In this document: piece by piece, positions 26,901-33,524 of the stretch
Position numbering within the stretch: position 1 is the first letter of the stretch
How the letters are laid out: every line of letters begins with the position of its first letter
Assembly: GCA_025356435.1 (NCBI GenBank)
Contig: JANXSY010000122.1
Location: forward strand, 1 to 38,578
Source: Isosphaeraceae bacterium
Lineage (GTDB): Bacteria; Planctomycetota; Planctomycetia; Isosphaerales; Isosphaeraceae
Direction of reading: 5' to 3'
DNA length: 38,578 nt
Notes under the pieces: generated by a model
Database searches by the model: none
Seen by the model: only the letters and a program-made list of their open reading frames with translations
What the model was told of the DNA's origin: nothing
Translations under genes and position numbers: made by a program

Positions 26901-27467
26901 GAGCTTGCTGAGCAGGCTGTTGATCTCTGGAACCCTCGCTGTCGCCGAGTACAGCTTCTTGGCGTCCTCTTCGAGCGAACGAAGCACACCGGGCATCTGA
27001 GAGAGCCCCGCGCCGCTGAAGAGGACCGTGCCGAATTCTCCGGTACCGCTGATGATTTCGTTGCCCCCCCTCGTGAGGTCAGCGAGGGTCGAGACGTAGA
27101 GCTTCTGGAACCGCTTCTCGCCCATCCTCGGCAGATAGCGGGCGAGTTGCGTCTCGTCGATGGGCGTCTTGTCGTCGGGCTGTAAGAGGGTTTTGTCGCG
27201 CCCTTTTCGGCGGAGGAAGCCCAGGCTTGATCCGTCCTTGCCCTGGAGGGTTGCCCCGACACGCAACTTCTTCGCGTCGTGAACGAAATCATATTCATTT
27301 TGGTGAGCGAACCCGAAGAAGAGGCATTCGATCGCCCTGAGCGCTGACGACTTGCCCGCCTCGTTCGGCCCGTGGATCAGGTGGAGTCCCGGTCCCTCGG
27401 CGGGGAATTCGAGCGATGCGTGAGTGAAAGGGCCAAAGGCCCGCAGGTCAAGCCGAAGGATCTTCAT
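23985..27467 (-). CDS. YhaN-like SMC/Rad50-type ATPase
   Basis: A 1160-residue ATPase of the YhaN/SbcC/Rad50 class. Walker A GPNEAGKS is at residues 33-40, followed by the family's FGFAHQNEYDFVHD. Two long coiled-coil stretches (about 180-600 and 640-1000, rich in Glu, Arg, Leu, Ala) fold back as an antiparallel arm. The signature region EGMSEGTADALHLAVRLA (about 1058-1075) and Walker B PFIVDDILVHFDDARA (about 1084-1099) close the head, with a final HHRHLIDLAE D/H-loop. No CxxC zinc hook is seen at the arm tip, as in YhaN. It would work with the nuclease encoded 22 bp upstream at 27490-28767 in DNA end processing or repair. Confidence 0.92.
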   Translation of the reverse strand: MKILRLDLRAFGPFTHASLEFPAEGPGLHLIHGPNEAGKSSALRAIECLFFGFAHQNEYDFVHDAKKLRVGATLQGKDGSSLGFLRRKGRDKTLLQPDDKTPIDETQLARYLPRMGEKRFQKLYVSTLADLTRGGNEIISGTGEFGTVLFSGAGLSQMPGVLRSLEEDAKKLYSATARVPEINSLLSKLDAAKHQARLDSLSGEQWKANQDQLDETIRKRDAIKAELDRIGAEQNRLGRLNQARPILARRNAARDALNDLGPVVPLSADFATRRSEADTALAIAVAAATERRRSIGEAEAKFAAIESADRLIEQAGSINALRERLGTYRKAREDRPKRARELQQAEDLTLSLLQAIDPAKSLDDGTTLRTSKERKPAITALGRQRGVLLGADLEVQTRVRSIEAEQAAGGLVERDRNARQVLDELDALIVRIKALGNLDETYRTALDKIQKHEKAGTKSLQALPIWKRSLDDLSSVPFPSPETVARFSREWHESEQERKALDQELRTLSDDLRDTDREIETDRLISNPPSQADLDHMRANRDEAWRRIRKAWVGGEVVESAPDLAAEFERTVAKADHQADLLRSEAERVAKRAERVARRHDLAERSEAAAERFSLAQSRAERIATDWNGIWAPAGIEPLPPAEMRDWLTRRETALVALERIATARDEAASIRRKCDDEISAISAILIILNELPPTSVDSLAAWLARAESVAGRGAVALALAKARIEAQKTAAALDDWRARWAEAIAPLGLRPDASPEESDAALDRHEAASKSAEKVVKLRDALAEIDTEITTFTDDLRQLILTIGIESDDRGPDLVLDSLNLALTHATTLGQELRAERRGLHEAEAEITRQTAILAELCREAHRERSDELPEAVRLSDAARGFTALVQDEESRLHDLSGNGSIDDLAREAATLDADTLPTRIEALADRVRGLRSDLQSLNESVGTLRTELTAKGGGEGASVENEKIQQYLTELEAKVEQYARVRLAEAIVRKAIESYRQRNQGPILARTNALFSSLTAGSFARVELVDESSGTGKAASPILRGIRALPPHESVPVEGMSEGTADALHLAVRLATLEHHLDEHEPMPFIVDDILVHFDDARASAALCAMEQLSRKTQVLFFTHHRHLIDLAETALRRDSWSLHQLPGRVELALTAPASQIE

Positions 27468-27489
27468 CGAAGGGGGCTCGCGGGGGGGA

Positions 27490-28767
27490 TCAGCGGCGGG
27501 AGGGGGTCGCGTTCAGCTTGCTCTCGACAATCGGCCGAGCCGCGTCGAGAATCTCTCGGAGCCACTCAACGTCTTCGAAGTCGACTCGGTCGCGGCAGAG
27601 CAACTCGGCGGGAAGCTTCTTACGAAGTGATTCGAGTTCCTCGCTCGCGAGCTTCATGAGCGCGTCGGCGTCGCGGCGATAGTCGTCGATGGTCTCGATC
27701 AAGACCCCCAGCGCGTCGCCGCTCAGTTCCTCAACCTCACGAGGTTCGTTCGCCGTCGTTGCGATCTTGAGCTTCTCGACCCAGAGTCTACCTGAGCCGA
27801 TCTGCAACGCCCTCGATCGCAGTTGCGTGATGAGTTCGGGTTGATCGGCCATCAGGTCAGCATGCGCGGCGGAAGGGCCGTGGACCTCGACCCGGACCAC
27901 AAGCGTCCGGCCGTCGGCCTCGTCGAGCAGGCGGCCCGACTCGACGCTGAACGAGTCGAGCAGTCCGTCCTGGTCGGCTACCCCCTCGCCGTCGATCCGA
28001 CACTTCTCCCAGCGGACCACGTCGAGCGGGCGGAAGTCGACCTCCTTCACCTCGCCCTTGTCGTCGACCGTCACCAGCAGGCATCCCTTGGCCCCAGTCT
28101 CGCGGATGTGACGGCCCTGGATATTGCCCGGGAACTCAATCCTTCCCGAGCGGTCACAGAGCGTCTTGCGTGTATGAACATGGCCGAGTGCCCAGTAGCC
28201 ATACCCCTTCGATCGGAGCGTGTCGAGCGAGCACGGAGCGTATCGAGCGTGGGGTGACTTCTCGTCGCCGTCTGCGCATGTGTGGAGCATCCAGATATTG
28301 AGGAGTCCTCGGGTGGCTGACGGATAGCCCGCCGCAAGGTCGTCTATCACCTTCTGCTGCTTGAATCCCTGCCCGTGGATCATGACGCCCAGGTCGTCGA
28401 TCGCAACCGACTCGGGGCCGTCGATGCTTAGGCGACGGATGGAGTCGGGAAAATCGAGGTTTCGCATCACCCGATTCTCGGCGTCGTGGTTGCCCCGGAT
28501 GAGGTAGACCGCGATCCCGGCCTCGGCTAATTCTTGCATCCGCGCGATGAACCACAGACCGGCGCGGAAGTCGAGGCAGTCGCCGTCGTAAACGTCCCCG
28601 GCGATCAGAACGAACTTGACCCCCTCGGCGATCGCGAGAGTGACGAGGTTCTCGAGCGCGCGACGCGTCGCCCCACGGACCTCGTCGGCGGGTCCGTCTC
28701 CGGAGCGTCCCAATCCGCTTAATGGGCTATCGAGATGGATATCCGCTGCATGGAGAAACTTGAACAT
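27490..28767 (-). CDS. YhaO/SbcD/Mre11-like metallophosphoesterase nuclease
   Basis: A 425-residue DNA repair exonuclease of the calcineurin-like phosphoesterase fold. Metal-binding motifs are in order: ADIHLD (Asp9, His11), GDVYDGD (Asp58), RGNHDAENR (Asn93, His94) and GHVHTRK (about residues 198-204, two His). A C-terminal region (about 290-425) probably contacts the ATPase. An open extension of 43 codons exists upstream, but ATG at 28767 starts the family's MFKFLHAADIHLDSPL. It precedes the YhaN-like gene by 22 bp, so the pair forms one operon and, by analogy with Mre11-Rad50 and SbcCD, one complex that trims or opens DNA ends. Confidence 0.92.
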   Translation of the reverse strand: MFKFLHAADIHLDSPLSGLGRSGDGPADEVRGATRRALENLVTLAIAEGVKFVLIAGDVYDGDCLDFRAGLWFIARMQELAEAGIAVYLIRGNHDAENRVMRNLDFPDSIRRLSIDGPESVAIDDLGVMIHGQGFKQQKVIDDLAAGYPSATRGLLNIWMLHTCADGDEKSPHARYAPCSLDTLRSKGYGYWALGHVHTRKTLCDRSGRIEFPGNIQGRHIRETGAKGCLLVTVDDKGEVKEVDFRPLDVVRWEKCRIDGEGVADQDGLLDSFSVESGRLLDEADGRTLVVRVEVHGPSAAHADLMADQPELITQLRSRALQIGSGRLWVEKLKIATTANEPREVEELSGDALGVLIETIDDYRRDADALMKLASEELESLRKKLPAELLCRDRVDFEDVEWLREILDAARPIVESKLNATPSRR

Positions 28768-29374
28768 CAAAAGACCCCGCGACCGACCGGCGTCAGGAAC
28801 CCACGCCAAAGCATACCGCGCAGGCGCGGGCCGACAAGTCCGATCGCGGGCGTCGGTAAGGGCCCGAACGGTGAGTGGTACGAAAGATGCCCTCACTTGA
28901 GAGCCGTTCGACCTGAATTTCCGGCCAGACCGTGCGGATCTGTAGTCGTTAAAGCATCAGAGACGGCGAAGGCCACGAGGTCTTTACCGCAACCAAGCAG
29001 CCAAGGGCCGTCGTCTGGCGGGCCATTTTTTTCGGCAAGACTGCCGCAAAGCGAGGCGGTGCCATCTCGATCTCTGAGAGATCAAGAAATTCTCGCGAGG
29101 CTCGCGCAAAGTTTGAAGCATATTGAAAAAAAAGAGTTGATTCATGTTGCTCTACCCAGGTCTAATACGTGCTGGCCACCCCACGCTCGCCGTTCTTGGA
29201 GCGTCCCTGGCCGTCCGAGATCCGGTTGATCTCCGATCCGAATCAACCCTTTTCGCTCCTGTACGCAGCGATCTGCTCCGCTTGGCCCCGATGACGATTC
29301 GCCTTCGACCTCATCTCGGACCTTCCTCGATCGAGTCATCCGCACAGGTCCCTAACTGACCAAAAGGTGCAAAC
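28768..29374. other. Intergenic region between divergent units, with palindrome
   Basis: No gene is supported in these 607 bases. The region holds the upstream sequences of the nuclease gene (minus) and the DUF1559 gene (plus). A perfect 15-bp palindrome GATCTCTGAGAGATC lies at 29069-29083 and an 8-bp palindrome CTCGCGAG at 29092-29099. A-rich tracts occur around 29126-29134. A weak promoter-like pair TTGATT (29137-29142) and TCTAAT (29161-29166) with 18 bp spacing could serve the DUF1559 gene. A 71-codon frame at 29144-29359 lacks a ribosome-binding site and family resemblance, and I do not call it. Confidence 0.5.
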
Positions 29375-30466
29375 ATGCAAATGTCGATGAAGATGCGGAA
29401 TCGTGCTGGTTTTACGCTGATCGAACTGCTCGTCGTGATCGCGATCATTGCGGTCTTGATCGCTCTGTTGTTGCCCGCCGTCCAGGCGGCTCGCGAGGCG
29501 GCTCGGCGGGCCCAATGCATCAACAATCTGAAGCAAATGGGCCTCGCGGCAGCCAACTTCGAGTCAACCAATCAAACGTATCCGCCGGGTTACGGACCCC
29601 AACCGCAGGACGGCGGGGCCGGCCGGTCCAACGTGCTGGTCCTTATTCTGCCTTATCTGGAACAGTCCGCGATGTACGGGGCGTTCAACCTCAGTATCAA
29701 CATCAACCTCAATGGGGCGGGGACGGCCAACTCCACGGCGCAATATCAGATCGTGAGCGCCTTCAACTGCCCGTCGGACCCCAGCAACACGAAGCTTGAT
29801 AATATTGGCTATGCGAACTACGTCGCCAGCCTGGGTTCGACCGCGAGTCAAGAGTTGGGGGCGGCGTATTCGTTCCAGGAATCGAACGGCCAGCGAGCCG
29901 GAATTTTCAACGTCACGATCGATCGGTCCTCGTCACAGTGGCTCGACCCGGGCATGACGCAGTTCAACCCAAACTATCGCAAGATCAGCCCGGTGACCAT
30001 CGCCATGGTGACCGACGGCACGAGCAACACGACCCTTTTTTCCGAGACGAGGAAGTCTCACGCCCCGACCAGTAGCACGGTCGGCGGCTTCATCGGCGGA
30101 ATTGACCCGTCCGATCCCTTGCAGGTTTACATTCTTGGCGTCGTGCTCGATAACCTCAATCCGCCGGTATGCACCGCGGCGAACCGCTACACGCGCATCG
30201 TCTATCGCGGCCAGCAGTATTATCGCAACCTGCCGCAAACCGGATATTACAACCACACATTCGTGCCCAACACCAAGCTGTGGGATTGCGGTTCGAGCAA
30301 TTTCGTCCAGTCGCACAACGCGGCCCGTAGCTACCATTCCGGTGGGGTCAACCTCGCCATGGCCGATGGATCGGTTCGATTCGCCAAGGATAGCGTCAAC
30401 CTTGTCACCTGGCAGGCGCTCGGCACGAGGGGCGGCGGCGAGGTGATCAGCTCCGACTCGTACTGA
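29375..30466 (+). CDS. DUF1559 pilin-like secreted protein
   Basis: A 363-residue protein of the large planctomycete DUF1559 family. The N terminus is a type IV/II prepilin signal, [20 protein letters not shown], with peptidase cleavage expected between Gly12 and Phe13 and Glu at position 5 of the mature chain. The helix continues into [15 protein letters not shown]. The C-terminal domain has the family's conserved [24 protein letters not shown] and MADGSVRF near the end. These proteins form pilin- or pseudopilin-like structures at the cell surface, and their exact role is not established. AAAAGGTG precedes ATG. The lipoprotein gene follows after 75 bp and is a usual companion. Confidence 0.93.
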   Translation: MQMSMKMRNRAGFTLIELLVVIAIIAVLIALLLPAVQAAREAARRAQCINNLKQMGLAAANFESTNQTYPPGYGPQPQDGGAGRSNVLVLILPYLEQSAMYGAFNLSININLNGAGTANSTAQYQIVSAFNCPSDPSNTKLDNIGYANYVASLGSTASQELGAAYSFQESNGQRAGIFNVTIDRSSSQWLDPGMTQFNPNYRKISPVTIAMVTDGTSNTTLFSETRKSHAPTSSTVGGFIGGIDPSDPLQVYILGVVLDNLNPPVCTAANRYTRIVYRGQQYYRNLPQTGYYNHTFVPNTKLWDCGSSNFVQSHNAARSYHSGGVNLAMADGSVRFAKDSVNLVTWQALGTRGGGEVISSDSY

Positions 30467-30541
30467 GCAGCCATCGTATCCGAGTTGATCGGGTTGGGGG
30501 GTCAGAGGTCTGGCCCCTCGTCTCATAGGGAGAGGGTTTTA

Positions 30542-30994
30542 ATGCGTTTTCGACGAGTAGCGATCGGATGTCTGGGGTTGGCGATGATCGGCTGCGGCCA
30601 AGCTGAAAATCGTATCCCGACACAGGATGATTCGGAGCAAACGGCGTTGGGCGACGTTGCGGAGCTTTACCGACTCTATACGCTTGATAAGAAGAAGCCA
30701 CCTGCCAGCATCTCTGATTTCAAGTCACTTGAGCAGATGAGCCCGATGGGCCTCAAGGCCCTCAGTACGGGCAGCGTCATCGTCAGGTTCGGTGCAACCA
30801 TGAGCGACACCGACGAGGGACCGGCGAAGACGTCCTCGGACGACATACTCGCCTATCAGAAGGACGTTCCTCAATCTGGAGGCAAGGTCCTTATGCTCGA
30901 CCGCACCATTCGCAAGATGACTGCCGAGGAATTCAAAGCCGCGAAACTCGCCGGAAGCTCATCTTCCACTATCCAGACTCCCAAGAAGTCGTAG
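30542..30994 (+). CDS. Small lipoprotein downstream of DUF1559
   Basis: A 150-residue predicted lipoprotein. The basic N terminus MRFRRVAIG leads into a hydrophobic stretch and a lipobox-like site ending at Cys18 (LGLAMIGCG). The rest is Lys- and Ser-rich with no recognised domain; KKPPASISDFKSL may fold into a small alpha-beta unit. ATG at 30542 has GGGAGAGG upstream and was chosen over an open frame starting 57 bases earlier, which would bury the signal. It follows the DUF1559 gene, a common arrangement where such lipoproteins may help secretion or anchor the pilin-like protein. That link is inferred from context only. Confidence 0.78.
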   Translation: MRFRRVAIGCLGLAMIGCGQAENRIPTQDDSEQTALGDVAELYRLYTLDKKKPPASISDFKSLEQMSPMGLKALSTGSVIVRFGATMSDTDEGPAKTSSDDILAYQKDVPQSGGKVLMLDRTIRKMTAEEFKAAKLAGSSSSTIQTPKKS

Positions 30995-31144
30995 GGTCGA
31001 ACCCAACGACGGGTCTCGCTTGGCAAAGAACCTTCTTGACGGAGTCGGTGCTTGTCCACCGGCGCGGGCTGGCGTACTGTGGGAAGGATCGGCCTCTCTC
31101 TCGATTTCGAGCGTGGCCGATCCCCACCTGTCGCAAGGTCTGCC

Positions 31145-31648
31145 ATGTCAACTCAAACGATTGCATGCCCGGCCTGCGGCCTGGATCTCGGCGTCGCACA
31201 ATCGGTCCAGGGTTTCGACGACGACGTCTGCCCTGCCTGCGGTCACGGTCATTGGTTCTGGATCGAGCCGATCGGTGACGTCCAGGTCGTCCACCTCAAG
31301 GGGCGGGGGATCGTCACCGAGCAGAACGTGATGCGCGTGCTCGAACGGATGCGTAGCCTCATCCACGATCGCGGCTATGAGCGCATCCTGCTCGACTTCG
31401 AAGGCGTCACCTATCTTTCGAGCACCATCCTGGCCCGCCTCATCAACCTCGCCCGATTCGCCGCCGAACATCGCTCGCAGTTGAAGCTCGGCGGCGTACG
31501 CCCCGACGTCCAGGATATCTTCCGGATCGCCCGGCTCGAAAGCTTCTTCGACGTGTATCCGACCCAGGAGAAAGCCCTCGGTGGCTTCCTGCGTCCTGTC
31601 ATCGACGACGGTCTGGTCCCCGACAAGTGCCCCGGCGATAACGTCTGA
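31145..31648 (+). CDS. Zinc-ribbon plus STAS domain protein
   Basis: A 167-residue protein. An N-terminal zinc ribbon carries two CPACG knuckles (Cys8/Cys11 and Cys29/Cys32), and a STAS domain follows (about 45-140), of the anti-sigma-factor-antagonist type. In the STAS helix-loop DFEGVTYLSSTIL, Ser92 or Ser93 falls where SpoIIAA-like proteins are phosphorylated, so a partner-switch role is possible. No anti-sigma kinase is adjacent. ATG at 31145 has AAGG upstream; an open extension of 31 codons has no sequence character of the family. It is followed after 22 bp by a methyltransferase that also has Cys-rich motifs, and the two are probably co-transcribed. Confidence 0.82.
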   Translation: MSTQTIACPACGLDLGVAQSVQGFDDDVCPACGHGHWFWIEPIGDVQVVHLKGRGIVTEQNVMRVLERMRSLIHDRGYERILLDFEGVTYLSSTILARLINLARFAAEHRSQLKLGGVRPDVQDIFRIARLESFFDVYPTQEKALGGFLRPVIDDGLVPDKCPGDNV

Positions 31649-31670
31649 GAACGCAAGGACGCATCCCTCA

Positions 31671-32564
31671 ATGCCGCGCCCGCCCCGATGGCTCAAGCGA
31701 CTCCTCCTGCCCGCGTGGAACGGCGGCCACCGCTTCACGCGCAGGGCGGTCGACTATCTCGATGCCCTCCGACTCCGCCGGTTCGAGCGATGCGCCTGCT
31801 GCGGGGCGTTCGCTCCGATGCTCTACCGACGACGGATCATCCCCCCCCGCCTGGCCGAACTCTGGGGTCTGTCTCCCCGGCTGGTGGAGGCCTTCGCGCG
31901 GAAGGAGTCGTGCGCCTGCGCGGCCTGCGGTGCCAATCTGCGCGCCCGAAGGATCGCCCGGGTTGTCCTCGACCTCTACCCCGTCGGAGACCCTCCCGCC
32001 CTGGCTCGATCGCTCTCCTCCTGGGCCGAACATCCTGAGCCGCATCAACTTCGCGCCGTCGAGGTCAATCGCATCGACGGTGTCCACGAATGCCTGACCA
32101 AGCTTCCTCGGTTTATCTTCTCCGACTTCCGAGAAGACGTGCAAAGAGGTACTTACGCCCATGGCGTGCGTAACGAAGATCTTTGTTCGATGACGTTCCC
32201 CGACTCCTCGTTCGACCTGATCCTGACCTCCGAAACCCTCGAACACGTCCCCGACCTCGCCGCCGCCCTCGCCGATGTCCGCCGGGTGCTTGCGCCTGGA
32301 GGCCGGCATGTCTTCACGGTTCCTCTTCTACCGGGCGTCGATCGGACGTTCGCTCGTTCGGTCGTCGACGCCGACGGCAAGCTGCGCCACCTCACGACGC
32401 CCATCTGCCACCCGGGGGGGGATGTGGGTTATCCCGTCTTCACCGAGTTCGGTTCCGACCTGCCCGACCTCCTTCGCCTGATGGGCTATGAAGTTGAGGT
32501 CCACTTCGGTCCTGCCACCGAAGACGACGTGGCCCAGGTTTTCGTCGCCCGCAAGCCGGACTGA
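31671..32564 (+). CDS. SAM-dependent methyltransferase with Cys-rich N-terminal region
   Basis: A 297-residue protein. The N-terminal 90 residues carry Cys motifs CACCG (41-45) and CACAACG (81-87), which may bind zinc. The C-terminal half is a class I methyltransferase of the Methyltransf_11 type: FDLILTSETLEHVPD gives the acidic motif and VRRVLAPGGRHVFTVP the following strand and loop. The SAM-binding glycine loop typical of motif I is not obvious, so the core may be incomplete or divergent. ATG at 31671 has AAGGA about 14 bases upstream. It lies 22 bp after the STAS gene. Such proteins often act near glycosyltransferase clusters in sugar or lipid methylation, but its substrate is unknown. 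Confidence 0.82.
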   Translation: MPRPPRWLKRLLLPAWNGGHRFTRRAVDYLDALRLRRFERCACCGAFAPMLYRRRIIPPRLAELWGLSPRLVEAFARKESCACAACGANLRARRIARVVLDLYPVGDPPALARSLSSWAEHPEPHQLRAVEVNRIDGVHECLTKLPRFIFSDFREDVQRGTYAHGVRNEDLCSMTFPDSSFDLILTSETLEHVPDLAAALADVRRVLAPGGRHVFTVPLLPGVDRTFARSVVDADGKLRHLTTPICHPGGDVGYPVFTEFGSDLPDLLRLMGYEVEVHFGPATEDDVAQVFVARKPD

Positions 32565-32883
32565 TCGGCATTGAGAATGCGGGTTATCCGGGATGCGTGG
32601 TCCCTCCGCCCTGCCGCGCATCCCGGGAGTCGGCGAACAACCTCAAGCGGGTCACCAACGCACCACTGGGCCGACTCCTCGGCGAATGGGCTCGAACTAA
32701 ACGCCCGTTCTCGTGTCGCAGACGAACCATCTTTCCCATCCTGCTGGCACGGTTGCCCAAATCGCCACGACCGATTCAAGCTGTGCATCTCGTCAGACCG
32801 ATGGAAACCTCAGAACACGGTCGTCGGCCGGGTCGTTCCTCACGAGCCCGGGCCTAGAACGGTCGTCTTTGAGGTCTGATTTC
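32565..32883. other. Intergenic region with a hairpin after the methyltransferase gene
   Basis: No gene is supported in these 319 bases. A perfect 10-bp inverted repeat CCGGGATGCG / CGCATCCCGG lies at 32588-32597 and 32617-32626 with a 19-base loop, 24 bp after the methyltransferase stop. No T-tract follows, so it may be a processing or attenuation hairpin more than an intrinsic terminator. The remainder carries the presumed promoter of the PEP-CTERM gene, with GAGGTCTG ahead of its ATG. Confidence 0.5.
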
Positions 32884-33405
32884 ATGCGCGGTGCCCTGAT
32901 CAAATTGGCCTTGGGACTGATGATACTGGGCGGTTCGTCGGCCCGGGCGAGCTGGATTCATCATTTCGAGGTGCCGAAGCCTCCGCCCCCGACGTTGATG
33001 TCGTTCGCGAGCTTCCTCGCGGGAGGGCCGAGCCTTTGGTCTCACACGACCCCACGCATCCCGCGAGGGATGGCCCTATCGAGGAACGCTAACGGGTCGC
33101 TCACCTCGGGGCTGTTCCTTGACTTTCTCCTGTATCGGCGGGCGCTCGACTCCAGGCGATTCGATTGCCATCATCCGCACATCGGGCCGATCCTGGCGAG
33201 CTACTTGCCGCCCCTTCCGGCTTTGACCCCGCCGACACCGACACCGACACCGACCCCGACCCCGATACCGCATCCCCAGATTGTCGGCCCCCCCCCGCTC
33301 ACTCGGCCCGCGACCCAGCAGGTGCCCGAGCCTTCGTCGCTCCTGATCGCCGGCGTACTGCTCGCGGGCGTGGGGTTTGTCAGGCGTCGACGGGGCTTAG
33401 CCTGA
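32884..33405 (+). CDS. PEP-CTERM sorted exported protein
   Basis: A 173-residue exported protein. A signal peptide occupies residues 1-21 (IKLALGLMILGGSSARA). The C terminus is a PEP-CTERM sorting signal: VPEPSSLLIAG, a hydrophobic helix and an Arg-rich tail (RRRRG). In other bacteria this signal is processed by an exosortase. A Thr-Pro repeat (TPTPTPTPTP, from the hexamer array at 33232-33267) forms a flexible stalk before the signal. The central 30-110 segment has no recognised domain. ATG at 32884 was chosen because it opens the signal peptide; an open extension of 57 codons precedes it. It is probably surface-displayed; function unknown. Confidence 0.82.
   Translation: MRGALIKLALGLMILGGSSARASWIHHFEVPKPPPPTLMSFASFLAGGPSLWSHTTPRIPRGMALSRNANGSLTSGLFLDFLLYRRALDSRRFDCHHPHIGPILASYLPPLPALTPPTPTPTPTPTPIPHPQIVGPPPLTRPATQQVPEPSSLLIAGVLLAGVGFVRRRRGLA
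33232..33267 (+). repeat. CCGACA/CCGACC hexamer array
   Basis: Six tandem hexamers: CCGACA three times, CCGACC twice, and CCGATA. In the PEP-CTERM reading frame they encode the alternating Thr-Pro stalk. Hexamer units keep the reading frame, so copy number can vary without breaking the gene. Confidence 0.8.
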
Positions 33406-33524
33406 GCTATTCCCCTTCTCGACCCCGGCTGTTCCCGCGTAAGATCGTCAGCGACGAACGTCGGCGGCCGGGGCCGTGTCTGATGATTTGATCGACTTGC
33501 CGGACACGGAGCGAAAGGGACGAT

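Noticed and set aside
29031..29056. Intrinsic terminator (CGGCA/TGCCG stem near a T-run)
   Set aside because: The T-run precedes the stem on the plus strand and becomes an A-run on the minus strand, so neither orientation has the stem-then-T order.
29144..29359. 71-codon ORF in the gap before the DUF1559 gene
   Set aside because: No ribosome-binding site, no family resemblance, and a second frame of similar length lies opposite it.
30990..31040. Possible tRNA T-arm-like sequence (GGGTCGAACCC)
   Set aside because: No acceptor or anticodon arms can be drawn around it and no CCA-type end follows.
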